Below, in pieces: positions 24,499 through 33,866 of a stretch of 64,000 bases of DNA (positions within the stretch are counted from its first letter, which is position 1; each line of letters begins with the position of its first letter). The DNA comes from Nocardia grenadensis NBRC 108939 (GTDB lineage: Bacteria; Actinomycetota; Actinomycetes; Mycobacteriales; Mycobacteriaceae), in contig NZ_BDCJ01000030.1 of NCBI RefSeq assembly GCF_001613445.1, forward strand, positions 34,757-98,756, written 5' to 3'. Made by a program: the position numbers and the translations under genes. Below the pieces are notes generated by a model that saw only the letters and a program-made list of their open reading frames with translations, was not told the DNA's origin and ran no database searches.

Positions 24499-26565
24499 AT
24501 GGATGCCGAAAATGCCAGCCTCGGAGACGAACGTCGCGGCCGCCAGGAGGAGTACGGCCACGCGCAACAGAACTCCGAGTCGAGGGGCTTCGCCGGCTTC
24601 GGATCGAACGAATTCGATTCGGCGAATGGAACGAACGGCGCCACGAACCGATCCGATTCCGTACCGGATCACGGTTACACGTGGACCCCCGCACCACCGT
24701 CCACTCCCACCCAGAACCAGCACAGCACCGGCGGATCGGCGGCACTGGACCCGTTCGCCGCCTGGAACACCCCCGGAGTCGCCGGTGATATCGCCGCGGT
24801 CGGCGTCATGACATCCGGTAACCAGGAACCGGATTCCCGCTTCAGTACCTCGCCGACGGACCCGTCCCAGTTCCCCGCACCTCCCGATGATCCCAACGGT
24901 CCGGATACCGCCGCGTTGTCCACCCGCCACGGCGCCGGGCCGATGAGCGATCCCGGGCAGACCGATCCCGGGGCGCTGCCGCGCCTATCGCAGCCGGGCC
25001 CCGGTCAGGTCGGCGAACACTCGGCCGCACTCGCCTCCTCGGCACGTATCCCCGCGCCCACATCGCCGTACACGGCCGAGTCGGCGCTGTCCGCCGATCC
25101 CGCAGCCGGTCGGCCCGGTGCCGATTCGTTCTCCGTCCCGACCACGCAATTATCCACGTCCGGTTCGCTGGCGGACGCCTATCCGCTGCCGCCGGAGACA
25201 CCGCAGCGGCCCGGCACCTACGGCGAGGCGGATACCGGGTCGCTGCCGAGCTGGCTCAGCTCCATCGGGGACGAACCGGTACCGCACCCGCTGGAAACCG
25301 GCGGGCGGCGCCGCAAACTCGATCTCACCGAATCCGGTGCACCGGCGGATGCTTTCAACCCGTTCGAGGACCAGCATGTGCCCGGACACGAGGAGAGCCC
25401 CGCGGCCGCGGTCACCGATACGCATGCGCTGTCCGGGGCGCCGAGCGAGGAGCGCGAGCCCGCACTCGACCACGAGCCCGCCGCACGGCCGGAACTGCCG
25501 TCACGCGGGCTGCCCACCCGTGGCCACACCGCACCCGGCCCGGGCGCCGAGGAGGAATCCGCCGCGCCCGCACTGCCGGCCCGGCGCCTGCCGCGGTCCG
25601 CGGCCCGGCACGCCCCCGCCGAGGAGACGAACACGGTGGCTCCCGCCGCACAGGAGGCGCCTCCGGCGAACTCCGTGGGCCTGCCGGAGCCGGCACCGGC
25701 CGCCGCCGCGGACAGCGAACTGCCGGCGCCGCGCCGGCTGCCGCGGTCCGCGGCCCGGTACAACACCGACGACGAGCCAACCGGTACCCGCGATGACCAG
25801 CAACCCGCGCTGCGGCTCGCGGCGCAGCCCGAAGAGGCGGCCCTGACCGGCGAGACCGGCGCGCATACCGCTCCGCCGCGGCTGTCCCCACCGGACGGCA
25901 CCCCGATCCTCGACCGGCTGCTGGATTCCGAACCCGCGCACGGTATCGACTCCGACGACGAATCCGGCGCGCCGGTGGCCGAATTGCTCACCCGGATCCT
26001 GGAGTCCGAGGATTCCCGGCCCGCCGGATCCGACGAACCGGCCGAGGAGGCGCCGGAAGTCCCCGCCACGGCCGTATCGCCGCTGACTCTCGTACCCGAC
26101 GCCGCGGGTGAGGCCCCGGACTCGGGTGAGGGCGCCGATTCCCGGCCGCCGCTGGAAACGCGCCGCTCCCGGCGGGCACGTGAGGCGGCCGAGGCCGAGG
26201 CCGCCGGTTCCGCGGTCCCCGACCACGCTGAGGCGGCACTGCCGGGCCCCGCTCCGGAACCTGTATCGGCCCTGCCGGGAGCCCGGCGCCCGGCGCCCGT
26301 GGAGGACACCACATCCCGGCACAGCCGCAGCGAGGAAGGCGCCGACATAGATATCCACCTCATCATGCGGTTGCTGACCGCGAGCGATGATCTCGAAGTA
26401 CTGGCGGGACAGGCGGAGACCGGCGAGGTGTCGGCCGCGGAGGTGGCCCGCGCGGCCCGCGAGGCCCGGGCCGCGGTCCTCTCCGCGGTCACCGCCTGGT
26501 ACGGCGGCCCGGCCCAGATGGTGAAGTTCGCCAACGCCCTGCTCCAGGCCGCCCGCGAAACCTGA
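24499..26565 (+). CDS. Large, mostly disordered protein with a conserved C-terminal helical domain
   Basis: 688 residues that I cannot assign. About 600 residues are Pro/Ala/Glu/Ser-rich and probably disordered, with no signal peptide or membrane segment. The motif RRLPRSAAR occurs twice (near residues 365 and 415), and a related RRSRRAREA lies further on. The last 75 residues form an ordered, helix-rich domain (DIHLIMRLLTASDDLEVLAGQA ... AVTAWYGGPAQMVKFANALLQAA) that is likely the functional part. The start ATG was chosen where the codons become protein-like; a longer frame upstream is open. It is monocistronic and has a terminator. A cytoplasmic scaffold or DNA-associated role is possible, but this is a guess. 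Confidence 0.7.
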   Translation: MDAENASLGDERRGRQEEYGHAQQNSESRGFAGFGSNEFDSANGTNGATNRSDSVPDHGYTWTPAPPSTPTQNQHSTGGSAALDPFAAWNTPGVAGDIAAVGVMTSGNQEPDSRFSTSPTDPSQFPAPPDDPNGPDTAALSTRHGAGPMSDPGQTDPGALPRLSQPGPGQVGEHSAALASSARIPAPTSPYTAESALSADPAAGRPGADSFSVPTTQLSTSGSLADAYPLPPETPQRPGTYGEADTGSLPSWLSSIGDEPVPHPLETGGRRRKLDLTESGAPADAFNPFEDQHVPGHEESPAAAVTDTHALSGAPSEEREPALDHEPAARPELPSRGLPTRGHTAPGPGAEEESAAPALPARRLPRSAARHAPAEETNTVAPAAQEAPPANSVGLPEPAPAAAADSELPAPRRLPRSAARYNTDDEPTGTRDDQQPALRLAAQPEEAALTGETGAHTAPPRLSPPDGTPILDRLLDSEPAHGIDSDDESGAPVAELLTRILESEDSRPAGSDEPAEEAPEVPATAVSPLTLVPDAAGEAPDSGEGADSRPPLETRRSRRAREAAEAEAAGSAVPDHAEAALPGPAPEPVSALPGARRPAPVEDTTSRHSRSEEGADIDIHLIMRLLTASDDLEVLAGQAETGEVSAAEVARAAREARAAVLSAVTAWYGGPAQMVKFANALLQAARET

Positions 26566-26581
26566 TCCGGAGTTACCACGT

Positions 26582-26607
26582 CCCGGCGACGGTGCGCGCC
26601 GGGTTTT
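26582..26607 (+). terminator. Intrinsic terminator after the disordered-protein gene
   Basis: CCCGGCG and CGCCGGG arms (26582-26588, 26597-26603) followed directly by TTTT (26604-26607), 17 bases after the stop codon. Confidence 0.75.
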
Positions 26608-26622
26608 CCGGCGTACCCGCGA

Positions 26623-27639
26623 TCACGGGTGCGTCGCCGGTTCGGCATCACCGACCACGGCCTGCCACCGTCGCACCAGCCGGCGGCAGGCGGCCACCAG
26701 TTCCGGGGGCTCGACATCGGCCAGGTCGGTATCGAATGTGGCGAGCAGACCCGCGACACCAGCCCAGGACCAGGCACCGAGGGTGAGCCGGCAATGGTCG
26801 GAATCCAGGTGCTCGACAACCGATCCGCCGGGTGCCCAGCGCGCCACCGTCTTCGCCGGCAGATTCAGCCGCGCGCTTCCGACGCATTCCCACGTGGCGG
26901 GAGTGTCCCCGCGATCGTGGGTGCTCATCACCAGAGCGGCGATATCACCGCCGGGCAGCTCGCGCGGAGTGAACCGGATACCCGTGGGCGGGTGGAGGTA
27001 GAGGCGGTCCAATCGGTGCACGCGCCAGGCGGCATCGGCGTGGTCGTAGCCGACGAGGTACCACCGGCCCGCCCAGACCACCAGGTGATGGGGTTCGAAG
27101 CGCCGGGCCGGGGCGAACTCGGCGGTACCGGGGTCGGGGCGGGCGCCGTCGGGCCCGAGGATTTCGATGATGAGCACCTCGTGACGGCGCACGGCACCGC
27201 CCGCGGCCGGCAACGAGGCCGCATCGATGGGATGGGCCGGAAACTCCCAGTAGTTCTGCAAACTCGTCAGCCGCAACGCTGCCACGGCCCCTCGTAGCCT
27301 GACCGGCATGACCTGTTCCAGGGACTCCAGCGCCCGCTCGGCGTCGTCGGCGAGGCCGGACACCGTGGTCGGCGCGGTCTGTAGCGCTACCGCGACCGCG
27401 AGTGCTTGCTCCTCGTCGAATTGCAGCGGCGGCAGTGTGTGGCCCGCCCCGAGCCGATAGCCCCCGGCCGGCCCGCGCAGCGTGACGACCGGATAGTCGA
27501 GCGAACGCAGTGTTTCGATATCCCGCCGGGTGGTGCGCTCGCTGACCCCCAGCCGGGCGGCGAGCGCGCCGAGCGACCAGCTCCGTCGAGTGGCGAGCAG
27601 CGACAGTAGGCGCAGTGCGCGCCGGGAGGTATCGGCCAC
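26623..27639 (-). CDS. YafY/PafC-type WYL-domain transcriptional regulator
   Basis: 338 residues. An N-terminal DeoR-like winged helix (LLATRRSWSLGALAARLGVSERTTRRDIETLRSL) is followed by the WYL domain (about 140-230, with AGRWYLVGYD replacing the bare WYL core) and a C-terminal WCX extension. WYL proteins sense nucleic acid or small ligands and often control a divergent gene. Translation begins at GTG. It faces a divergent FAD monooxygenase 90 bases away; an inverted repeat in that spacer is a candidate operator for both. Confidence 0.88.
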   Translation of the reverse strand: MADTSRRALRLLSLLATRRSWSLGALAARLGVSERTTRRDIETLRSLDYPVVTLRGPAGGYRLGAGHTLPPLQFDEEQALAVAVALQTAPTTVSGLADDAERALESLEQVMPVRLRGAVAALRLTSLQNYWEFPAHPIDAASLPAAGGAVRRHEVLIIEILGPDGARPDPGTAEFAPARRFEPHHLVVWAGRWYLVGYDHADAAWRVHRLDRLYLHPPTGIRFTPRELPGGDIAALVMSTHDRGDTPATWECVGSARLNLPAKTVARWAPGGSVVEHLDSDHCRLTLGAWSWAGVAGLLATFDTDLADVEPPELVAACRRLVRRWQAVVGDAEPATHP

Positions 27640-27648
27640 CGTACCAAA

Positions 27649-27673
27649 GTAGTGGACATTCGACGGCCACTAC
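27649..27673. promoter_or_regulatory. Candidate operator between WYL regulator and FAD monooxygenase
   Basis: Seven-base perfect inverted repeat GTAGTGG-N11-CCACTAC in the 90-base divergent spacer, ten bases from the WYL-regulator start. Its position suggests autoregulation and control of the monooxygenase. Confidence 0.5.
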
Positions 27674-27729
27674 CGATGGCAGTGTCGGTCCGGCAATCAT
27701 CCGACAACAGCTCGAGGGGCCGAAATACA

Positions 27730-29031
27730 GTGCATGTCATCATCGTCGGAGGCGGAATCGGCGGTCTGGCGCTGGCCGCCGGACTACGCCGGCACGGATT
27801 CGAGGTATCGGTTTTCGATCGCGACCGCGATGTCGCGGAGACCGCGGGTTACCACATCACACTCGACGGCCGCGCACAGGCGGCGCTCCGGGAACTCGTC
27901 GCACCGGAGATCCTCGAACGGCTCTTGCGATCGGCGTCGGCGTTGCGGCTGCGCGACCGGGACGCGCTCTGGGACCGGCGCGGGCATCTGCTGGCATTTG
28001 GGCCGCGGCTCGAGGACAACCCCGGCGTGGATATCGACCGCATCACCCTGCGGACCGTGCTCGCCGACGCGGTCGGACCCGACCTGCATCCGGGTTGGAC
28101 GGTCACCGGGATCGCCCGCGCCGCGGACGGCGCACCGTCGGCGGTATTCGCAGACGGGGCCGCGCACCAAGGCGATCTCCTGGTAGGCGCGGACGGTGCC
28201 CACTCGATGGTCGCCCGATATCTGGCAGGCGGCCCCACCAACGAACCCACCGGGATAATCGGATTCTCCGGGCGGACCGGCGCCGAACACCTCAGTGCGG
28301 CCGAGCGGCAGCGCCTCGGAGCCCGTTCGGGGATGGCGATCGGCCCGCACGCCACAGCGCTGTACATCGGTTTCCTCGACCCGGTGGGTAATGCCCTGCT
28401 CGACGCGCCCGCAGGCCGGGAGGCGATCACGACCGGGCCGACCTATATCTGGGGCGCGATGTTCCCCGAGTCCTCCGCGACCGATGCGATGCGCACGCTC
28501 CGCGGCACGGCATTGCGGTCCGCGCTTCTCACTGCTTTCGGACACCGCGGCTGGAGTCGGCACACCCTCGAGGTAATCGATCGAGCCGAGCCGAGCAGTA
28601 TCGCCGCCTTCCGCTTCAACGCCGCATCGCCCCGGGCCCAGGACCTGGCCCCATGGGCCGCCGGGTCTGTCACAGCGCTCGGCGATGCCGTCCATGCCAC
28701 CCCGCCCACAGCGGGCATGGGAGCCGGAGCCGCCATTCGCGATGCCGCGAGTCTGGTCGCGAACCTGCGCGCGGTCGCGTCCGGCACGACCACGCTGCCG
28801 GTGGCGGTGAGCAGTTTCGAGGCGGAGATGCGGATACGCGGAAGCGAGACCCTGGTCGCGGCCATGCGGACCGTCCGCTGGATGCGAGCCACCGATACCC
28901 GGCTCGGCGCGGCTGTCACCGCGACGGCGACGCCGGTGCTGGCCGCGGCCCATCGGCTCGGGCGCAGACACCGAGCCGACCGTCCGGCGGCAGAAGCCCG
29001 GACAGGGGACAGGGTCCGGCGACACGGGTGA
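27730..29031 (+). CDS. FAD-dependent monooxygenase (PHBH-like group)
   Basis: 433 residues. The N-terminal GxGxxG motif is VHVIIVGGGIGGLALAAGLRRHGF. The DG motif LLVGADGAHS lies near residue 155, and the GD motif is ALGDAVHATPPTAGMGAGAAIRDA, the usual three FAD/NADPH signatures of class A flavoprotein monooxygenases. The GTG start has GAGGGG eight bases upstream. These enzymes hydroxylate or epoxidise aromatic or polyketide substrates, including antibiotics; the substrate here is unknown. The divergent WYL regulator is the probable controller. A hydrophobic C-terminal third (residues about 350-410) resembles that of membrane-associated relatives. Confidence 0.82.
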   Translation: MHVIIVGGGIGGLALAAGLRRHGFEVSVFDRDRDVAETAGYHITLDGRAQAALRELVAPEILERLLRSASALRLRDRDALWDRRGHLLAFGPRLEDNPGVDIDRITLRTVLADAVGPDLHPGWTVTGIARAADGAPSAVFADGAAHQGDLLVGADGAHSMVARYLAGGPTNEPTGIIGFSGRTGAEHLSAAERQRLGARSGMAIGPHATALYIGFLDPVGNALLDAPAGREAITTGPTYIWGAMFPESSATDAMRTLRGTALRSALLTAFGHRGWSRHTLEVIDRAEPSSIAAFRFNAASPRAQDLAPWAAGSVTALGDAVHATPPTAGMGAGAAIRDAASLVANLRAVASGTTTLPVAVSSFEAEMRIRGSETLVAAMRTVRWMRATDTRLGAAVTATATPVLAAAHRLGRRHRADRPAAEARTGDRVRRHG

Positions 29032-29117
29032 TCCATCGAGTCGGGCCTGCTCACCCACAGGCCCGACTCGAGGATTTACCGGCGCCCTACGATTCTGTCC
29101 ACCCACACCCACCCGGG

Positions 29118-29133
29118 TGTACCATTTGGTACA
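29118..29133. promoter_or_regulatory. TetR-type operator upstream of monooxygenase-TetR operon
   Basis: Perfect 16-base dyad TGTACCATTTGGTACA (arms of seven with TT centre), 49 bases before the monooxygenase start. The TetR gene that ends the operon is the likely binder. Confidence 0.65.
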
Positions 29134-29182
29134 TGTCGATGTATTCCACTGTGGTCGACAGTTGTATCCGTGGGAGTGTGCA

Positions 29183-30703
29183 ATGAGCGTTCTCGTGGTC
29201 GGGGCAGGCCCGACCGGTATGGTGACCGGTCTCGTGCTGGCTGCAAACGGCATCCGGTGTCGTGTACTGGAACGGCGCACCGGCCCGAGCGACGGCTCCC
29301 GGGCACTCGGGTTGCAGGCCCGGTCGATGGAGCTACTCGCCGGGCTGGGCCTCGCCGACGAGATCGAACGTGTTGCCTATCGCCTCAGCGGAGCATCCAT
29401 CATGCGGGGCGACGCGGAACTGTCCCGGTTGGTGTGGGTACCCCCGCGGAGCCCTTACCCCTATACCTATGTTCTCCCGCAACCCGGGCTCGAAAGCATA
29501 CTCCGCGAGGCACTGCGCGCGGCCGGCGTGGAGATCGAGTACGGCGCGGATGTGCAGTACCTCGACCACGACGACGAGCGTGTAGGCGTGCGCCTCGATG
29601 ATGGACGTCTTCTCGAGTGCGAGTGGCTGGTAGGCGCCGACGGGGCTCGCAGCACGGTACGCGAGGCGCTCGGCATCTCGTTCACCGGCGGCGCAACCGG
29701 TGAAACCTACTATCTCGGCGATATCCGCCTGGAATCGAAGATGTCCTTTCAGGACAGTGCCATGTGGCTCGGACCGGCCGGTCCGCTCATGCTGATGCGT
29801 CTGCCCGGTGGCGACAGGCTCTGGCGGGTATTCGCGGATATGAGTGATCAAGCCCGTCGAGCGGAACTGCGTGAGCCCGGCATCACCGAGTTGCAATGTC
29901 TCGTCGACGAACGTGGTACCGGAGGTACGCGGATCACCGAGGTCGAGTGGACATCGATCTTCCGTACCCGGGTGTGCCTGGCCGATGAGTACCGGCGAAA
30001 TCGTGTTTTCCTGGCAGGCGATGCCGCCCACGTCTTCCCCCCATTCGGCGGGCAGGGGATGAATCTGGGTATTCAGGATGCGGTCGATCTGGCATGGCGG
30101 CTGGCGCAGGTGGAATCGGGCGCATCCCCGGATCTGCTGGACGACTACGAAACCGAGCGTCGGCCGGTAGCCGTATCCACCATTCGCGACGTCGAGAGGC
30201 GCCGGCGGATGTACGCTCTGCGCAATCCTGTTGTTCGTTCCCTGCGTGACGCGGCACTCCGGCTCGGGGCAGGGTTTCCGGGGGCTGCCCGGCAGGCAAG
30301 TCTGCAGAACTCGCAACTGACGGTGCGATACGGCGACCGGTCACGGTGGCCGTTCACACCCCGCCCGGCCATCGGTGATCGCGCGCCCGACGCCGTCCTC
30401 GCAGACGGAACGGTGCACGACCGTCTGGCCGTTACGCATTTCACGCTGCTGCACTTCCGCTCCGGGAACCGAATCGAGGAGTCCGGTGAACTCCCGGAAG
30501 CCGCCGGCGCGACCGAACGGGTGATCGTGGTACCGATCGATGACGAAACAGATCCGCGGAGCGAGGCACGAAAACGGTATTCGATGCGCGGCGGGGGGTT
30601 CGTCCTGGTCCGCCCGGACGGCCACGTGGCATATCGCGGTAACGAATTCACCGAAGTCCACCGCGCCCTCGCGCGATTCACCGGCGGCGACCGAGTGGTA
30701 TGA
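29183..30703 (+). CDS. FAD-dependent aromatic hydroxylase with thioredoxin-like C-terminus
   Basis: 506 residues of the PgaE/RdmE/MhpA-like class A flavoprotein hydroxylases. The FAD motif VLVVGAGPTGMVTGLVLAANG is at the start, LVGADGARSTVREALGI is the DG motif, and FLAGDAAHVFPPFGGQGMNLGIQDAVDLAWRL is the GD motif. The final 130 residues (from about 375) form the thioredoxin-like dimerisation domain common to this subgroup. GGGAG precedes the ATG. It overlaps the next gene (TetR) by ATGA. Typical roles are hydroxylation of phenolic or angucycline-type substrates or rifampicin-like drugs; which one cannot be read from sequence. Confidence 0.88.
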   Translation: MSVLVVGAGPTGMVTGLVLAANGIRCRVLERRTGPSDGSRALGLQARSMELLAGLGLADEIERVAYRLSGASIMRGDAELSRLVWVPPRSPYPYTYVLPQPGLESILREALRAAGVEIEYGADVQYLDHDDERVGVRLDDGRLLECEWLVGADGARSTVREALGISFTGGATGETYYLGDIRLESKMSFQDSAMWLGPAGPLMLMRLPGGDRLWRVFADMSDQARRAELREPGITELQCLVDERGTGGTRITEVEWTSIFRTRVCLADEYRRNRVFLAGDAAHVFPPFGGQGMNLGIQDAVDLAWRLAQVESGASPDLLDDYETERRPVAVSTIRDVERRRRMYALRNPVVRSLRDAALRLGAGFPGAARQASLQNSQLTVRYGDRSRWPFTPRPAIGDRAPDAVLADGTVHDRLAVTHFTLLHFRSGNRIEESGELPEAAGATERVIVVPIDDETDPRSEARKRYSMRGGGFVLVRPDGHVAYRGNEFTEVHRALARFTGGDRVV

Positions 30704-31257
30704 GCAGCGCACGAGAAGCCCTCCTGGACCGCGCCGTCGCCTGGTTCACCGAACACGGCGTGGGTGATACGAGCATGCGGACGATCGCCGACGGTATCGG
30801 TACCAGCCACCGAATGCTGAACTATCATTTCGGTTCTCGCGAGGGGCTGCTGACGGCGGTGGTCACCGCAACGTGGGGACAGCAGTACCGCGCTCTGGCG
30901 GACCTGCTCGAATCCCCCATAGATCCCTACACTGCCGCTTACGCCCTCTGGGATCGAATGGCCGATCAAGCGGCGCAGTTGGGGCCGTTGTTCTTCGAGG
31001 TCGCCGCAGCGGCGATGCAGGACAAGCCATGGGCCGCGCCACTCGGGCAATGGATCATGGAATGGAAGACCACCCTCGCGATACTGTTCACCCGGATCGG
31101 CCGCGATCCGGAACAGGCGGCCCTGTCGGCACAGATGACCCTCGCAATGGCGCGTGGGCTGCTGTTCGAGCTCGCGCTCACCGACGGGAACGACCGGGCC
31201 GCGGCGGATACCGCGATCCGCAGTTTCCTCGAGTCGATCCGCACGCCGAATGGGTGA
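30700..31257 (+). CDS. TetR-family regulator coupled to the aromatic hydroxylase
   Basis: 185 residues. The helix-turn-helix (TSMRTIADGIGTSHRMLNYHFGSREGLLTAVV) lies at residues 22-56, and the C-terminal domain is helical. Its ATG overlaps the hydroxylase TGA, so the two are made together, and the palindrome upstream of the hydroxylase is a plausible site for feedback repression. The ligand is likely the hydroxylase substrate, by analogy with other regulator/monooxygenase pairs. Confidence 0.85.
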   Translation: MSSAREALLDRAVAWFTEHGVGDTSMRTIADGIGTSHRMLNYHFGSREGLLTAVVTATWGQQYRALADLLESPIDPYTAAYALWDRMADQAAQLGPLFFEVAAAAMQDKPWAAPLGQWIMEWKTTLAILFTRIGRDPEQAALSAQMTLAMARGLLFELALTDGNDRAAADTAIRSFLESIRTPNG

Positions 31258-31380
31258 ATCCGGCAGCGGAAGATCCACTCATACCTCGGGTCAGCGCAAG
31301 CCTGCCTCGCTGTGGTCCGGTCACAGTTCGGCCGATATCGGGCTACTGTTCGGCCCGGCGCCCTGAGCCGGGCGCGGGGG

Positions 31381-31409
31381 ACCGATAGTCTTGCGCAGGG
31401 TCTATCGGT
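31381..31409. repeat. Inverted repeat in the spacer before the sulfatase
   Basis: ACCGATAG (31381-31388) and CTATCGGT (31402-31409) form perfect eight-base arms with a 13-base centre in the 257-base spacer between the TetR and sulfatase genes. It could be a terminator stem or an operator; no U-tract follows. Confidence 0.4.
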
Positions 31410-31514
31410 ATCCGAGGACAGCCGCGCAGATCTGCTATCGACGCGATAATTCGCCCGGGTCATGAGGACCTCGGTGGTACACGCTGTTGGCCCATCACCG
31501 TCTTGGAGGCCGTC

Positions 31515-33866
31515 ATGTCCGAGCAGTTCCGAGGACGTATCGCACTCGATATCCGTGATTCGGTCGCCGACTGGGCGCCATATGTAGAGCCCACCGCGCC
31601 GCAGGACGCACCCAACGTGCTCTACCTGGTGTGGGACGATATCGGCATCGGCACCTGGGACTGCTACGGCGGTCTGGTCGAAATGCCGAATATGCGCCGG
31701 ATCGCCGACCGCGGAATCCAATTCACGCAATTCCACACGACCGCGCTGTGCTCGCCGAGCCGGGCCTCGCTGCTCACCGGCCGGAACGCGACATCGGTGG
31801 GTATGGCGACCATCGAAGAATTCACCGACGGATTTCCCAGTATGTCCGGCCGGATTCCGGCAGAGACGGCGCTGTGCTCCGAGGTCCTGTCCGAGCGGGG
31901 CTGGAACACCTATGCGGTCGGCAAATGGCATCTGACTCCGCTGGAGGAAGAAAATCTCGCCGCCTCGAAGCGGAATTGGCCGCTGGGGCGCGGTTTCGAG
32001 AGGTTCTACGGTTTCCTCGGCGGCGAAGCCGACCAGTGGTATCCGAGCCTCGTCTACGACAACCATCCGATCTCCCCGCCCTACGCCCCGGAGGACGGCT
32101 ATCACTTGTCCAGGGATCTCGCGGACAGATCCATCGGGTTCATCCGCGATTCGAAGGTGATCGCCCCCGCCAAGCCCTGGTTTCTCTATCTGAGTCCCGG
32201 CTGCGGCCATGCCCCACACCACGCGCCCGCGGAATGGGCCGACCGGTACCGCGGACGCTTCGATATGGGTTACGAGAAATACCGCGAAACCGTCCTGGAC
32301 AACCAGAAGCGTATGGGGCTGGTGCCGGAGAACACCGAGCTCTCGCCCATGAATCCGTACTCGTCCGCGACGAGCGCGGACGGCATACCGTGGCCGGCAT
32401 TGGACACGGTGCGACCGTGGGATTCGCTGTCGGAGGACGAGAAGCGCTTGTTCCGGAGGCAGGCCGAGGTATTCGCCGGGTATCTCTCCTACACCGATGA
32501 TCGGATCGGCCGGTTGTTGGACTACCTCGAGGAAAGCGGTCAGCTGGACAATACGATCATTGTCGTCCTGTCGGACAACGGGGCCAGCGGCGAAGGCGGC
32601 CCGAACGGCTCGGCCAACGAGATGAAGTTCTTCAACGGCTATCTCGACACCACCGACGACAGCCTGGCGCGCCTCGACGAACTCGGCTCGCCGACGACCT
32701 ACAACCACTACAGCATCGGCTGGGCGATGGCGTTCAACACCCCGTACAAGCTGTACAAGCGCTACGCCTCGCACGAGGGCGGTATCGCCGACCCGTGCCT
32801 GGTGTCCTGGCCCGCCGGAATATCGGCCCGGGGCGAACTACGCCACCAGTACCTCAATGTCTGCGATATCACGCCGACGGTGTACGAGCTACTCGGCATC
32901 ACCCCGCCGGAAACGGTCCGCAACGTACCGCAGCGTCCCCTCGAGGGTGTGAGCTTCCGGGCCCTGCTCGACGACCCGGACGCCGACACCGGCAAGCACA
33001 CGCAGTTCTATTCGATGCTGGGCACGCGCGGAATCTGGCATCGCGGCTGGTTCGCCGACACCGTGCACGCGGCGTGCCCGTCCGGTTGGGGGAAATTCGA
33101 TACCGACCGCTGGGAGCTGTTCCATCTCGAGAACGATCGCAGCCAGCTGCGCGATCTCGCCGAAGAGCGCCCGGAGAAGCTGGCGGAGTTGAAAGCGCTG
33201 TGGTTCGCCGAAGCGGAGAAGTACAACGGTATGCCGCTCAACGACCTCGACGTCGTATCCATGATGACGCGTGACCGCCCCACCTACGGCAAAGCACGGG
33301 ACCAGGTGGCCTACTACCCCGGCACGGCAGAGGTGGGACCCGGGGCGGCCCTGGAGATCAGTGGCCGGTCGTTCGCGTTGCTCGCCGAGACGACGATCAC
33401 CGACACGGCAGCCGCGGGGGTGCTGTTCGCCCACGGCGGGCGGCTCGGCGGGCACACTTTGTTCCTGGAGAACGGAATCCTCCACTATCTCTACAACTTT
33501 CTCGGCGAAGAAGACCAGGTCATCATTGCCGATCGTCCGGTACCGGCCGGTGATCACATTCTCGGAGTGCGCTACGAGCGGCGCGGAACGCGCTCGGACA
33601 ACTTCACCCCCACCGGCGAGGCCGTTCTCTATATCGACGAGGAGCCGGTGGGTTCGTTCGCCGATATGCGCATTCAACCCACCGTGTTCTCCGGTGTCGG
33701 AGAGGGGGTTCGCGTCGGGCGGGACGGCGGCCGGTCGGTGACCACACGCTATCGGGCTCCGTTTCCGTTCACCGGTGGCATCGTGCACAAGGTCGTCGCG
33801 GATGTGAGCGGAAAACCGTATCAGGACCTGGAAATGATTGTGGCCTCGGCATTCTCACGCGATTGA
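31515..33866 (+). CDS. Arylsulfatase (formylglycine-dependent sulfatase)
   Basis: 783 residues, close to the large AtsA-like sulfatases of actinobacteria. The formylglycine consensus C79-S80-P81-S82-R83 (TTALCSPSRASLLTGR) is intact, so the cysteine can be converted to formylglycine. Early metal ligands appear in NVLYLVWDDIGIG, and the second half of the active site includes GKWHL and VVLSDNGASGEGG. The C-terminal 150 residues form a beta-rich domain usual in this subfamily. No signal peptide is evident, as in mycobacterial homologues. GGAGG precedes the ATG. It overlaps the gene for its activator by TTGA, which guarantees paired expression. Sulfate scavenging or sulfated-lipid metabolism is the likely role. 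Confidence 0.92.
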   Translation: MSEQFRGRIALDIRDSVADWAPYVEPTAPQDAPNVLYLVWDDIGIGTWDCYGGLVEMPNMRRIADRGIQFTQFHTTALCSPSRASLLTGRNATSVGMATIEEFTDGFPSMSGRIPAETALCSEVLSERGWNTYAVGKWHLTPLEEENLAASKRNWPLGRGFERFYGFLGGEADQWYPSLVYDNHPISPPYAPEDGYHLSRDLADRSIGFIRDSKVIAPAKPWFLYLSPGCGHAPHHAPAEWADRYRGRFDMGYEKYRETVLDNQKRMGLVPENTELSPMNPYSSATSADGIPWPALDTVRPWDSLSEDEKRLFRRQAEVFAGYLSYTDDRIGRLLDYLEESGQLDNTIIVVLSDNGASGEGGPNGSANEMKFFNGYLDTTDDSLARLDELGSPTTYNHYSIGWAMAFNTPYKLYKRYASHEGGIADPCLVSWPAGISARGELRHQYLNVCDITPTVYELLGITPPETVRNVPQRPLEGVSFRALLDDPDADTGKHTQFYSMLGTRGIWHRGWFADTVHAACPSGWGKFDTDRWELFHLENDRSQLRDLAEERPEKLAELKALWFAEAEKYNGMPLNDLDVVSMMTRDRPTYGKARDQVAYYPGTAEVGPGAALEISGRSFALLAETTITDTAAAGVLFAHGGRLGGHTLFLENGILHYLYNFLGEEDQVIIADRPVPAGDHILGVRYERRGTRSDNFTPTGEAVLYIDEEPVGSFADMRIQPTVFSGVGEGVRVGRDGGRSVTTRYRAPFPFTGGIVHKVVADVSGKPYQDLEMIVASAFSRD

